Notes under the pieces: model-generated | The model's database searches: none | Seen by the model: the letters and a program-made list of their open reading frames with translations, nothing else | What the model was told of the DNA's origin: nothing | Assembly (NCBI GenBank): GCA_017937765.1 | Contig: JAGBCY010000033.1 | Location: 58,014 to 122,013, forward strand | Direction of reading: 5' to 3' | DNA from: Alistipes sp. | GTDB lineage: Bacteria > Bacteroidota > Bacteroidia > Bacteroidales > Rikenellaceae | DNA length: 64,000 nt | Translations under genes and position numbers: made by a program | In this document: in pieces, positions 8,337 to 16,791 of the stretch | How the letters are laid out: each line of letters opens with the position of its first letter | Numbering within the stretch: the first letter of the stretch is position 1

Positions 8337-9581
8337 ATGAAGCTGCCGCGAATAAATATCCCGCGCCATCTGTTTACCACACGTCGTCGCACCATCGCCA
8401 TCGTCGTGGGGCTCGCCCTCGCTGCGCTCTCGGTGGTCTACACGTGGCACGTGTCGGTGGATATGAAGCACGAGGACGAGATGGCCATCGAGCAACTCAA
8501 GCGCGACGAGCGTAACGCCGTGGCGATGTGGGAGGATATCCTGCGTACGATAAACATCGGCGGCCAGGTGGTCTATAACCCCGAGCTGCTGAATAAGCTC
8601 GCGGAGCATACCAACGTGCCACTTGTCATCGCCGACGAGCGTCTCAACGTCTGGGTCACGAACCTCCCCGAGGAGGTGGTTGGCGATAGGGAGCGTCTGC
8701 GCGAGGAGATTATGCGTATGAGCGATATCAACAAGCCGATATCGGTGTCGTACGGTATGATGCGCAACGCCACGCTTACGATCTACTTCGGCACATCGGA
8801 CTACGAACACTTGGTGTCGAGTGCCCATAGCGAGGCCCTCGTGTTCTTCCCCTACGTGCAGCTTATTATCATCATCATCTTTGCAATCTTTGCATACATA
8901 GCCTTCTCGTCGACCAAGCAGAACGAGCAGAACCGCGTGTGGGTGGGTCTCGCCAAGGAGACGGCGCACCAGCTCGGCACGCCGACATCGTCGTTGCTCG
9001 GCTGGATCGAGTACCTTAAGAACCAGCCCGTTGACCAGATGGCTGTCGACGAGATGTCGAAGGACTTGGCACACCTGATGAAGATCGTCGACCGCTTCTC
9101 GAAGATTGGCTCCGAGACACAGCTGACGCCTATGAATATCAACGAGGTGGTGGGCGACACGGTGCTCTATTTCCGTCGTCGCATACCGCGCAACGTGACG
9201 CTCACGTATAACGGCTTGGCTATGGCTCCGATACGTGTCTCGATAAACGCGGCATTGTTCGAGTGGGTCATCGAGAATCTTATGAAGAACTCGCTCGACG
9301 CATTGCAGGGTCAGGGAGCTATCGAGGTTGTCGTTGGGGAGAGCGACAAGAGTGTCTATGTCGAGGTAAGCGACACGGGTAAGGGTATCCCCAAGAGCAA
9401 CTGGACCCGCATCTTCGAGCCGGGCTTTACGACCAAGACCCGAGGCTGGGGCTTGGGCCTCTCGCTGTCGCGCCGTATCATCGAGGAGTACCATCGCGGT
9501 AAGATCGCTGTCGTGCGCTCCGAGCCCGGCCGCGGCACAACCATTCGTGTAACGCTAAAACGTATGGACGGAGATGAGTAA
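8337..9581 (+). CDS. Membrane sensor histidine kinase
   Basis: An inner-membrane sensor kinase of 414 residues. A first membrane helix (about 19-40) and a second (about 172-194) enclose a periplasmic sensor of about 130 residues. The H-box carries His211 (ETAHQLGTPTSSLLGW), followed by the N-box (ENLMKNSLDAL), G1 (DTGKGIP), F and G2 boxes (FEPGFTTKTRGWGLGLSLS). No response regulator is next to it, so it is an orphan in this window. Its end overlaps the next gene by 8 bases, indicating coupling. Confidence 0.93.
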   Translation: MKLPRINIPRHLFTTRRRTIAIVVGLALAALSVVYTWHVSVDMKHEDEMAIEQLKRDERNAVAMWEDILRTINIGGQVVYNPELLNKLAEHTNVPLVIADERLNVWVTNLPEEVVGDRERLREEIMRMSDINKPISVSYGMMRNATLTIYFGTSDYEHLVSSAHSEALVFFPYVQLIIIIIFAIFAYIAFSSTKQNEQNRVWVGLAKETAHQLGTPTSSLLGWIEYLKNQPVDQMAVDEMSKDLAHLMKIVDRFSKIGSETQLTPMNINEVVGDTVLYFRRRIPRNVTLTYNGLAMAPIRVSINAALFEWVIENLMKNSLDALQGQGAIEVVVGESDKSVYVEVSDTGKGIPKSNWTRIFEPGFTTKTRGWGLGLSLSRRIIEEYHRGKIAVVRSEPGRGTTIRVTLKRMDGDE

Positions 9582-10434
9582 CACGCTGCTTCAATATACT
9601 GCCGAGGGCTATCGCGAGGTCGCACCCGAGAGGATTTTTGGCCGCGCCTCGGTGCGTGGCACGGGCGAGGTGGAGTGGAGCGAGGGCTACCGCGCTGTGA
9701 GCCCCGAGGAGATGTTCGGCTCGGATTCGGAGCTTGTCGTGGGCACGGCTGCCGAGCCTGCCGCGTTGTCGCTCGTGGCCGATCCGGTGTTCCAGTCGTT
9801 TGTGGTGCTCACGCTCGTGGTATATATATATATGTTACTTCGCTCGTGGAACTTTATGGGTTCGATATGGAGCGGAATCTTCTCGTCCTCGAGCGAGCGC
9901 ACGATGGCCGCTATGGGTGGCGAGCTGCCTCTGGAACGCTTCAAGCAGGTGGCCTCGGTTATTGGTGGTGTCGCCGTGGCACTCATCGCCGTGCGTCTGG
10001 CCGATGGCTTCGTCTCGCCCGCGTCGTTCGTCTACACGGGCGGTGTCGAGTCGCTCGCCACGCCTGCCGCGCTTGTTGGCGTCGTGGTCTACGTCGCGTG
10101 GTTCTACGCACTGCATAAAATCCTCGAGTGGGTTGCACGCTCCGACTCGCCGTCGCAGCTCTCGGCAATCGGATATATGGACTTCGTGCGTGCTGTTGTT
10201 CTGCTTCACCCCTTTGTCGTGGTGTGGCTCTTGGCCGATGAGCAGACCCTTTTTGGTGCTACGCTGCTGCTTAGCGTTGGCCTCGCGCTTCTGATTATCC
10301 TATATTTAAAAGATACTTTTTTGTTCTTTGTTGGAAAAAAAATTCCGATTTTGTATTGGATTTTGTACCTTTGCACCGCAATTTTGCTACCCTTGAGTTT
10401 TTTGGCTCGCTTGCTACCCGAGAAATTGGGGTAG
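9574..10434 (+). CDS. DUF4271 integral membrane protein
   Basis: A 286-residue inner-membrane protein. About 75 polar N-terminal residues contain two similar short segments (EGYREVAPERIFG and EGYRAVSPEEMFG), followed by about seven membrane helices. Bacteroidota genomes usually carry this family just before hemD, as here. No biochemical function is established; heme-related function is only guilt by association. The start overlaps the histidine kinase gene. Near the end of the gene an internal TACCTTTG box (10366-10373) may help drive hemD. Confidence 0.8.
   Translation: MSNTLLQYTAEGYREVAPERIFGRASVRGTGEVEWSEGYRAVSPEEMFGSDSELVVGTAAEPAALSLVADPVFQSFVVLTLVVYIYMLLRSWNFMGSIWSGIFSSSSERTMAAMGGELPLERFKQVASVIGGVAVALIAVRLADGFVSPASFVYTGGVESLATPAALVGVVVYVAWFYALHKILEWVARSDSPSQLSAIGYMDFVRAVVLLHPFVVVWLLADEQTLFGATLLLSVGLALLIILYLKDTFLFFVGKKIPILYWILYLCTAILLPLSFLARLLPEKLG
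10366..10373 (+). promoter_or_regulatory. Possible internal promoter box for hemD
   Basis: TACCTTTG followed by CACC is a good Bacteroidota -7 box, but no TTTG is found 19-21 bases upstream. It lies inside the DUF4271 gene. The AT-rich leader of 118 bases before hemD gives room for a separate start. Confidence 0.35.
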
Positions 10435-10552
10435 TTATTTTAGGCTATGACCTTGATTAATAGGTGATTGTGTGGGTGAAGTAGAGAGATTGGGAGAGCA
10501 AAGAGGAGAAGATAAATAGATAGTATATAAATATATAAAAATAGATTAGAAG

Positions 10553-11410
10553 TTGAAAGTAAATAAGATTTTGGTATCGCAGCCCCGCCCGGCTGTAATA
10601 GAGAAGTCCCCCTTCTATGAGTTTGCTGAGAACAACGGCCTTAGCATCGACTATAAGCCGCTGATTAAAGCTGTTGGCGTGACACTCAAGGAGTTCCGCG
10701 CACAGCGCACCGATATTCTCGACCACACGACGATGATCTTCTCGTCGCGCACGACCATCGACAGCTTCTTCCGCATATGTGAGGAGGCACGCATCACAGT
10801 GCCCGAGACGATGAAGTATATCTGTAATACTGAGGCAGTTGCCCTCTACTTGCAGAAGTATATCATCTACCGCAAGCGTAAGATATCGTTCGCCGATGGC
10901 ACGTTCAACTCGTTGCTCGAGCTCATTGTTAAGCACAAGGACGAGAAGTTTATGCTCGCCCTCACCGAGCCCTTCAAACCCGAGCTCCCCGAGACCCTCT
11001 CGAAGCTCAAGCTCAAGGTGTCGCCCGTGGTCTTTGCCCGCACTGTGTCGGCTGATATGTCGGAGCTTAAGCCCACCGATTATGATATCATCGCCCTCTA
11101 TTCGCCCAACGATGTGAAGGCTCTCGTCGAGAACTTCGAGCCTGAGCAGCTACCCGTCGTGGCTACGTTTGGCGAGGCTACGTTGCGTGCAGCCAAGGAG
11201 GCAGGCCTCAAGGTAAAGGCGTCGGCTCCGTCGCCTGAGGCTCCGTCGATGGTTAAGGCTTTGGATATCTATTGCCATAAGGTTGCTGAGGGTCTGGAGG
11301 TTGCCGATGCCGAGGTCAAGGAGGATTCTGCAAAGGAGGAGTTCATCCGCGCCCAGCAGACAAAGCTCCAGAAGAAGACCCGTACGCGTACCGTGAAGAA
11401 GAGCGTGTAA
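10553..11410 (+). CDS. hemD: Uroporphyrinogen-III synthase
   Basis: Closes the linear tetrapyrrole hydroxymethylbilane to uroporphyrinogen III in heme synthesis. The 285-residue protein has the Bacteroidota HemD layout: an N-terminal ILVSQPRPA, a middle segment FSSRTTIDSFF, and a second half domain with ALYSPNDVKALVENF and VATFGEATLRAAKEAGL. The reading frame has no suitable ATG near the start. The TTG at 10553 reproduces the typical N-terminus of the family (MKVNKILVSQP) and is therefore chosen. The C-terminus is a basic Lys/Arg-rich tail. rnpA begins 3 bases later. Confidence 0.88.
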   Translation: MKVNKILVSQPRPAVIEKSPFYEFAENNGLSIDYKPLIKAVGVTLKEFRAQRTDILDHTTMIFSSRTTIDSFFRICEEARITVPETMKYICNTEAVALYLQKYIIYRKRKISFADGTFNSLLELIVKHKDEKFMLALTEPFKPELPETLSKLKLKVSPVVFARTVSADMSELKPTDYDIIALYSPNDVKALVENFEPEQLPVVATFGEATLRAAKEAGLKVKASAPSPEAPSMVKALDIYCHKVAEGLEVADAEVKEDSAKEEFIRAQQTKLQKKTRTRTVKKSV

Positions 11411-11413
11411 GCT

Positions 11414-11797
11414 ATGGATGCCAAGCCCTGTGCACTTCCTAAGGCAGAGCGTCTCAGCTCGCTCGCGGCCGTACGTCGCCTCTTCGCGGATGGCGCATCG
11501 GGCTTCGTCTACCCATTCCGATATACAATGTTACAGGAGAAGAGTACCTCGCCGAGTGTCGAGGTGCTCTTCTCTGTGCCTAAACGTTTCCATAAGCGCG
11601 CGAATAAGCGTAACCTGCTGCGTCGCAGGACAAAGGAGGCTTATCGCCTGAATAAGATGCCGCTCTGGGCGACGGCAGCGGAGCGCGGCGTTGCGGTGGA
11701 CGTGGCACTTGTCTACTCCTCGAAGGAGGTGCTACCCTATAAAACTATCGACAATGCAGTTCGACGCATTTTGCAAGAGGTTGTGGAGCGTTGCTAA
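11414..11797 (+). CDS. rnpA: Ribonuclease P protein component
   Basis: The protein subunit of RNase P, which matures tRNA 5' ends. The family signature is clear: [20 protein letters not shown], containing the RNR motif, preceded by VEVLFSVPK. The 127-residue length is normal. It follows hemD directly, and its 3' end overlaps yidD by 44 bases in another frame. Confidence 0.95.
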   Translation: MDAKPCALPKAERLSSLAAVRRLFADGASGFVYPFRYTMLQEKSTSPSVEVLFSVPKRFHKRANKRNLLRRRTKEAYRLNKMPLWATAAERGVAVDVALVYSSKEVLPYKTIDNAVRRILQEVVERC

Positions 11798-12014
11798 GCG
11801 TGTCATTGCCCTTCCGCTCATCATCCTTGTGCGCTTCTATCAGCTCTGTATCTCGCCGCTGAAGCCACCCTCGTGCCGTTTCACACCCACCTGCTCGCAA
11901 TACGCCATCGAGGCACTGCGTAAGCACGGCCCGATCAAGGGTCTCTACCTCACCGTGCGACGTCTTTTGCGTTGTCACCCCTGGGGCGGTTCGGGCTACG
12001 ATCCCGTCCCCTAA
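11754..12014 (+). CDS. yidD: Membrane protein insertion efficiency factor YidD
   Basis: An 86-residue protein that assists YidC-dependent membrane insertion. The signature is complete: [10 protein letters not shown], then [16 protein letters not shown] with its conserved cysteines, and [13 protein letters not shown] at the C-terminus. The ATG at 11754 gives the normal N-terminus. A longer in-frame start at 11691 would add basic residues that are merely rnpA read out of frame. The rnpA-yidD overlap is typical of bacteria. Confidence 0.93.
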   Translation: MQFDAFCKRLWSVAKRVIALPLIILVRFYQLCISPLKPPSCRFTPTCSQYAIEALRKHGPIKGLYLTVRRLLRCHPWGGSGYDPVP

Positions 12015-12070
12015 CAGAAAAGCGACAATCCTTGCTGGTGGTAAAAGATAACTATGAAATAGCAAATTAT

Positions 12071-12104
12071 ACGAATTAGGAGTGCTTCGGCACTCCTAAT
12101 TCGT
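12071..12104. terminator. Strong bidirectional hairpin terminator
   Basis: A perfect 15-bp stem (12071-12085 with 12090-12104) with a TTCG tetraloop is followed by ATATCTTTTT. It lies between convergent yidD and the GH123 gene. The core GGAGTGC/GCACTCC recurs in other terminators of this window. Confidence 0.85.
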
Positions 12105-12185
12105 ATATCTTTTTGGGCTTAGTTATAGTAGCTCGGGCACGACTTATCTTTTATCGCTTAGCGAGATATGTTGGGCGGTGCGCGG

Positions 12186-13985
12186 CTATTGGCGAGAGAG
12201 GCTGTCGAGGGCAGTGCGGGCATCGGTGAGGAGCTGCTGCCACGGCTCTCTGGGGTCGTTGATGTCGGCCGCAAGGATGCGTTGTAAGACGGCATCCACT
12301 GCACTCGTGTCGACGCCTAACCTGCGCAACGTACGAACCTTCTCCGCTACCTCGATGCCGTCGATGAGTCGCTCGAAACGTACAGACGAGCGGGCGTGGG
12401 GGTAGATGAGGTAGGTGTCGCCCGAGCTCCAGTTGCCGTAGCGTGAGTCGCGCTCGGGGTCGGCCGGCCACGAGTTATATGCCCAGCGCAGTATACCGTC
12501 GTAGTCGCACGCTAAACCATACCAGCCCAGTAGCTCTGCTTCGAACGGATTTGAGAAACTGAACGTGTTGGGAAACAGTGGATTACAGCATATATAGAAG
12601 GTTGTATTAAAACCCTGCTCGCGGCGCGCGAGGATATCATCACGGTCGGCAGGCTGCTCCTGTGCTACGCATACGTCGCGCATATTTATGTAGCGTTTAT
12701 AGGACTTGTGCATATCGGCGATGGCGAAGCCCATCTCGGGTGCGCACTCGGCAAGGAGCTCGACGGCGGCATCCATCTCCTCGGGTGCGCGCTCGTCCAT
12801 AGCGATGTTCGTTATCGCGAGCCAGCCGCGGTCGCTAAGGTGCTGCTTGAAGTCGAGGAGGAAGGGTCGCCACATCTGGGCAAAGAGGGGTGTGCCGGGC
12901 TGTGCCTTGACCGTAACGACCTCGCCTGTGGCCTCGTCGAGGTACTCGAGTTCGCAGTTCCACGGCACCATCGAGTAGCAGTTAATCATCTTATCTATGC
13001 CGAGTTCGAGCATCATCCCGACCCAGCGGTCGAAGATACGGTAGTCGTAGCTCCAGCTGCCGTCGCTGTGCAGTCGCCACTCGATCATCGGGGCGTAGCC
13101 GTCGTAGCACTGGTGGTTCCACGGGTCCTTGTTCAGCGTGGCGGTTATTACCTTCTGGCCGGCGTTTGCAAGGAGTGTCATATCGCGTCGCAACGCCTCG
13201 AAGTGCTCGTCGCTCCATAGCTCGAGACCCTCGGCGCGCGCAACAGCCGTGGGGTGCTGCCATAGGTCGAGATGGTAGCTCCATTTATCGGGTGATGCAA
13301 GTGTATATGGCTGAATCTCAAGTGTTAGTGGTAGCACGGCTTTATTCGCGCCATTACACGTCACGACCACCTCGGAGGTGTAGATGCCCTCCTCGGCCGT
13401 GGGCGGCACGGAGATGGTCAGCCACACTGGGCGTAGGCTTCGGGGGCTAAGGTCGATACGGTCGAGTGTGTCGAGCATATCGGCCGAGAGCATCGTCGCT
13501 CCATTCTTGCAGAAGGTGCTGTCGGCGAGGGTGTAGCGTACGAAGCGTGTCTCGGCAATCGAGGCGGGCAGCACGGCTGTCGATGAGCGGAAGTCACGCA
13601 CCTCGCACCTTATGCCATCGAGAGCCTCTGTGCTCCAGATGACGAGCTGTGCCGATGCTCGCTCTCCGCGCCACGCGACGACGGGTAGCGTGTCGGTGGC
13701 ATCGACGCGCGGTACACGACTGCGCGAGTAACGCAGGTCGGCCGTGCCCCACGCTACGTTGAGCCTATCGGTCACCTCGTTCCACGCCGCCTGCTCCTCG
13801 GCAGTGAGGGGCTCGGGGTCGACAGGCTCGGTGAAGGTTGTGGTTGTGGTTGCTTGCACTGTTGCGGGCGTTGTCGAGGTGTTTAGGGTCTCGGCGGATT
13901 CTGCCGCAGACTTCAACGATGCCGAGCAGCCTATAATCGTGAGGGCTGCGAGTGTGGCCGCTATTGCTTTTGTCGGACGTATCAT
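12186..13985 (-). CDS. GH123-like beta-N-acetylgalactosaminidase lipoprotein
   Basis: A lipoprotein (Cys20) of 599 residues with an N-terminal beta-rich domain and a C-terminal barrel of the DUF4091/GH123 type. GH123 enzymes remove terminal beta-GalNAc, for example from glycosphingolipids, by substrate-assisted catalysis using an Asp-Glu pair. The candidate pair is Asp397-Glu398 in IAMDERAPEEM. Other family-like blocks are WSYHLDLWQHP, WNHQCYDGYAPM and GILRWAYNSWPADPERDSR. The length is close to characterised Bacteroides GH123 enzymes. It is transcribed away from the GH95-GH109-kinase set but belongs to the same functional locus. The -7 box TATCTTTG at 14035-14028 fits its promoter. Confidence 0.8.
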   Translation of the reverse strand: MIRPTKAIAATLAALTIIGCSASLKSAAESAETLNTSTTPATVQATTTTTFTEPVDPEPLTAEEQAAWNEVTDRLNVAWGTADLRYSRSRVPRVDATDTLPVVAWRGERASAQLVIWSTEALDGIRCEVRDFRSSTAVLPASIAETRFVRYTLADSTFCKNGATMLSADMLDTLDRIDLSPRSLRPVWLTISVPPTAEEGIYTSEVVVTCNGANKAVLPLTLEIQPYTLASPDKWSYHLDLWQHPTAVARAEGLELWSDEHFEALRRDMTLLANAGQKVITATLNKDPWNHQCYDGYAPMIEWRLHSDGSWSYDYRIFDRWVGMMLELGIDKMINCYSMVPWNCELEYLDEATGEVVTVKAQPGTPLFAQMWRPFLLDFKQHLSDRGWLAITNIAMDERAPEEMDAAVELLAECAPEMGFAIADMHKSYKRYINMRDVCVAQEQPADRDDILARREQGFNTTFYICCNPLFPNTFSFSNPFEAELLGWYGLACDYDGILRWAYNSWPADPERDSRYGNWSSGDTYLIYPHARSSVRFERLIDGIEVAEKVRTLRRLGVDTSAVDAVLQRILAADINDPREPWQQLLTDARTALDSLSRQ

Positions 13986-14022
13986 AGTTACATTTATTTA
14001 ATAGGGTGTTGGTACATCATCC

Positions 14023-14293
14023 GATGGCAAAGATACGAAAAAGAATTGAACTTGCACCACTTGATGCCTTTGGTGTAGTAGACCTTCGATGTAATAGGAC
14101 CGTCGTTACGACGGCAAAGATACGAAAAAGAATTGAACTTGCACCACTTGGGGCTTTCTGTGTTGCGGTGCCTCGATGTGGTAGGTCCATCTTATGATGG
14201 TGAAGTGTGGAAGTACACCGTGAACTTGCACCACTTGGGGCTTTCTGTGTTGCGGTGCCTTGATGTAGTAGGTCCATCTTATGATGGCAAAAG
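14023..14293. repeat. 87-bp tandem repeat, three copies plus a stub
   Basis: Copies begin at 14023, 14110 and 14196, with a truncated fourth at 14283 (periods 87, 86, 87). Each holds a conserved GAACTTGCACCACTTG block and ends in a small palindrome (CCGTCGTTACGACGG at 14100-14114, CCATCTTATGATGG at 14187-14200 and 14274-14287). Copies 1 and 2 carry CAAAGATA, which on the minus strand is the promoter -7 box TATCTTTG. The array fills the divergent spacer between the GH123 and GH95 genes. It has no cas genes or uniform repeat/spacer structure, so it is not CRISPR. Confidence 0.85.
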
Positions 14294-14324
14294 TTGGCGG
14301 TATGCCGAAATTTGTTTAACTTTG
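14294..14324 (+). promoter_or_regulatory. Promoter for the GH95-GH109-kinase operon
   Basis: TTG (14294-14296), a 20-base spacer and TAACTTTG (14317-14324) fit the Bacteroidota promoter. The expected start lies about 85 bases before the GH95 ATG. Confidence 0.5.
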
Positions 14325-14416
14325 TGTGACGCCAGCAGGGGCGTAATTGTTTTTCGAGGCCGCCGACAGCCGACGGTTGATGCGATTGTTGGGGGTGTAA
14401 AACGAGATTACGACAT

Positions 14417-16768
14417 ATGAAAATGCCTAATTTAAAGGGAGTTATGCTACTCCTTATTATCGCTATATTTGCGCTGGGCGGGAGTGCTCGTGCTGATGTG
14501 CCCGAGTCGCCTAACGACGACCTCCGCCTATGGTACGACGAGGCGGCCACCATCTGGGAGGAGTACCTGCCCTTAGGAAATGGCCGCTTGGGAATGATGC
14601 CCTCGGGCGGCGTGGCTACCGATCATATCATCCTCAATGAGGGTACTATGTGGGCGGGACAGGTGCAGCACACCGACAACGACGAGGCTCGAGAGTGGCT
14701 CCCCAAGATACGCGAGGCACTGCTTCGGGGTGATAACCGCGCTGCCGAGATTATGATGTATAGGTACTTCACCTGCTCGGGTGGCGGCTCGGCATCGCCC
14801 GAGTATGGCAGCTACTCGATGTTTGCCGACCTGTATATCGAACACATTGGTGCTGAGGAACTTGTGGTTGAGGATTACCGTCGCGAGCTTAGCCTCGCCG
14901 ATGCCGTGGCCCGCACGTCGTATCGTTGCGATGGTGTGGGGTATGAGCGCGAGTACTTCTGCTCGATGGCCGATGGCGTGGCCGTGGTACACCTCAGTGC
15001 CGAGCGCGCCACGGACTATCGTTTGCGCCTCTCACATCCGATGGGTATGGATGTGGTGGCTGCGGGTCGCGAGCTCGCGATAAAGGGTATGCTGCCGAGC
15101 GGTAGCGAGCGCGAGGGCGTGAGGTTCTACGGCCGCGTGCGCGTGTTGGGTGATGGAGAGGTTGAGACGGATGGTAATAGTCTGATAATCAAGGGTGCAA
15201 AGGATGCTGTGGTGCTTATTGGCGCGGGGACAAGCTATGCCGACGAGGAGTATATCGCACACGTCGACGAGGCCGTGGACAGCGATAAGAGCTATCGTGA
15301 GCTGCGCGGCGACCACGTGGCCGACCACCGCGAACTCTTCGATAGGGTCACGATCAACCTCGGCGAGCAACCTACCGATATCCCTACGGATGAGCGTCTT
15401 GCGCGCTATGCGGCGGGTGCGGAGGATGCGCCTCTTGCAGCTCTCTATGCGCAGTATGGCCGCTATCTGCTCATCGCCTCGGCGCACGATGCTGTGCTGC
15501 CTCCGAACCTTCAGGGTATCTGGGCCAACACGATATGGTGTCCGTGGAATGGCGATATGCACCTGAATATCAACCAACAGATGAATCACTGGCCGCTGGA
15601 GGTGGGTAACCTCACGGAGCTTATCGACCCCCTCACACGCTATGCCAAGCGGTTGGCCGTGTCGGGCAAGCACACCGCCCGCCACTTCTACGATGCCGAT
15701 GGCTGGTGTGCCCATATCTTGGCCAATGCTTGGGGCTTCACGTCACCCTCGGAGGATCCTTCGTGGGGAGCAACGAATACTTGCGGCGCGTGGCTCGCAC
15801 TGCACCTCTGGGAGCACTACCTCTATACGCTCGACGAGGCCTACCTCGAGCGAGTATATCCCGTGATGCGTGGTGCTGCCGAGTTCCTGCGCTCGATACT
15901 TATCGAGCACCCCGCGGGCTACCTCGTGACAGGGCCTACAACCTCGCCCGAGAATGGCTTTTTCCTGAGCGAGGAGGATGCTGCACGCGGTATCGTCACG
16001 CACGTATGCCTCGGCTCGACGATGGATAACCAGATAGCGCGCGAGATATTCTCGGCCGTGGCCCGCGCCTCGGAGATTCTCGACCGAGATGCGGAGCTTC
16101 GCGACGAGTTCCGTGCGACGATTAACCGCCTTGTTCCCAACCGCATAGCTTCGGATGGCAGGCTTATGGAGTGGATGGAGGAGTACCTCGAGGCTGAGCC
16201 CCAGCACCGCCACGTGTCACACCTCTTCGGCCTCTACCCCGCGGCGCAGATCACGCGTCATACGCCCGAGCTTATGGCGGCAGCACGCCTTTCGCTCGAT
16301 GTTCGTGGCGATGCCGGCACGGGGTGGTCGCGAGCCTGGAAGATATGTTTCTGGGCACGCCTCGGCGATGGCGATAGGGCCTTGAAGCTCCTCGGCTCGT
16401 TGCTCGAGCCGGCGGTGGTGGATGGCGCACATCGCGGCGGTACCTATGCCAACCTCTTCTGCGCGCATCCACCATTCCAGATAGATGGTAACTTTGGCGG
16501 TGCGGCGGGCATTATGGAGATGCTCATTCAGAGCCACGATGGGGCTATCACGCTGCTGCCGGCTCTGCCATCGGCGTGGAGCGAGGGAGAGTTCCGCGGC
16601 CTTAAGGCGCGTGGCGATGTCGAGGTGTCGTGTCGCTGGAGCGATGGGCACGTTGTCGAGGCGTGGCTAAAGAGTGATCATAATCAGGTGGTTGTGGTGC
16701 GCACGGCGGATGGTAGCGAGCTGAAGGTCGAGTGTCCGTGCGGAGAGCGCGTGCGTGTGGAGTTTTAG
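14417..16768 (+). CDS. GH95 glycoside hydrolase, probable alpha-1,2-L-fucosidase
   Basis: A secreted enzyme with an N-terminal signal peptide (residues 1-24) and 783 residues, the usual GH95 size. Family blocks are present: LRLWYDEAATIWEEYLPLGN at the start, HLNINQQMNHWPLE with Asn384 and Asn386, and TTSPENGF with Glu512. These correspond to the activating asparagines and the acid Glu of characterised alpha-1,2-fucosidases. HVSHLFGLYP and QIDGNFGGAAGI follow. GH95 releases fucose from Fuc-alpha-1,2-Gal ends of mucins and milk sugars; a few members act on L-galactose. It leads an operon with a GH109 enzyme and a sugar kinase, which supports host-glycan use. Confidence 0.92.
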   Translation: MKMPNLKGVMLLLIIAIFALGGSARADVPESPNDDLRLWYDEAATIWEEYLPLGNGRLGMMPSGGVATDHIILNEGTMWAGQVQHTDNDEAREWLPKIREALLRGDNRAAEIMMYRYFTCSGGGSASPEYGSYSMFADLYIEHIGAEELVVEDYRRELSLADAVARTSYRCDGVGYEREYFCSMADGVAVVHLSAERATDYRLRLSHPMGMDVVAAGRELAIKGMLPSGSEREGVRFYGRVRVLGDGEVETDGNSLIIKGAKDAVVLIGAGTSYADEEYIAHVDEAVDSDKSYRELRGDHVADHRELFDRVTINLGEQPTDIPTDERLARYAAGAEDAPLAALYAQYGRYLLIASAHDAVLPPNLQGIWANTIWCPWNGDMHLNINQQMNHWPLEVGNLTELIDPLTRYAKRLAVSGKHTARHFYDADGWCAHILANAWGFTSPSEDPSWGATNTCGAWLALHLWEHYLYTLDEAYLERVYPVMRGAAEFLRSILIEHPAGYLVTGPTTSPENGFFLSEEDAARGIVTHVCLGSTMDNQIAREIFSAVARASEILDRDAELRDEFRATINRLVPNRIASDGRLMEWMEEYLEAEPQHRHVSHLFGLYPAAQITRHTPELMAAARLSLDVRGDAGTGWSRAWKICFWARLGDGDRALKLLGSLLEPAVVDGAHRGGTYANLFCAHPPFQIDGNFGGAAGIMEMLIQSHDGAITLLPALPSAWSEGEFRGLKARGDVEVSCRWSDGHVVEAWLKSDHNQVVVVRTADGSELKVECPCGERVRVEF

Positions 16769-16791
16769 GAAATTATTAAATAAATGGAGAT

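Noticed and set aside
8298-9494. A 398-residue open frame opposite the histidine kinase
   Set aside because: Rich in His, Arg and Leu as expected for a reversed GC-rich gene; no family features.
11691-11753. Longer N-terminus for YidD
   Set aside because: The extension is rnpA sequence in another frame; family members start at the 11754 equivalent.
14023-14293. Possible CRISPR array
   Set aside because: Period is 87 bases with whole-unit similarity and no alternating repeat and spacer; no cas genes nearby.
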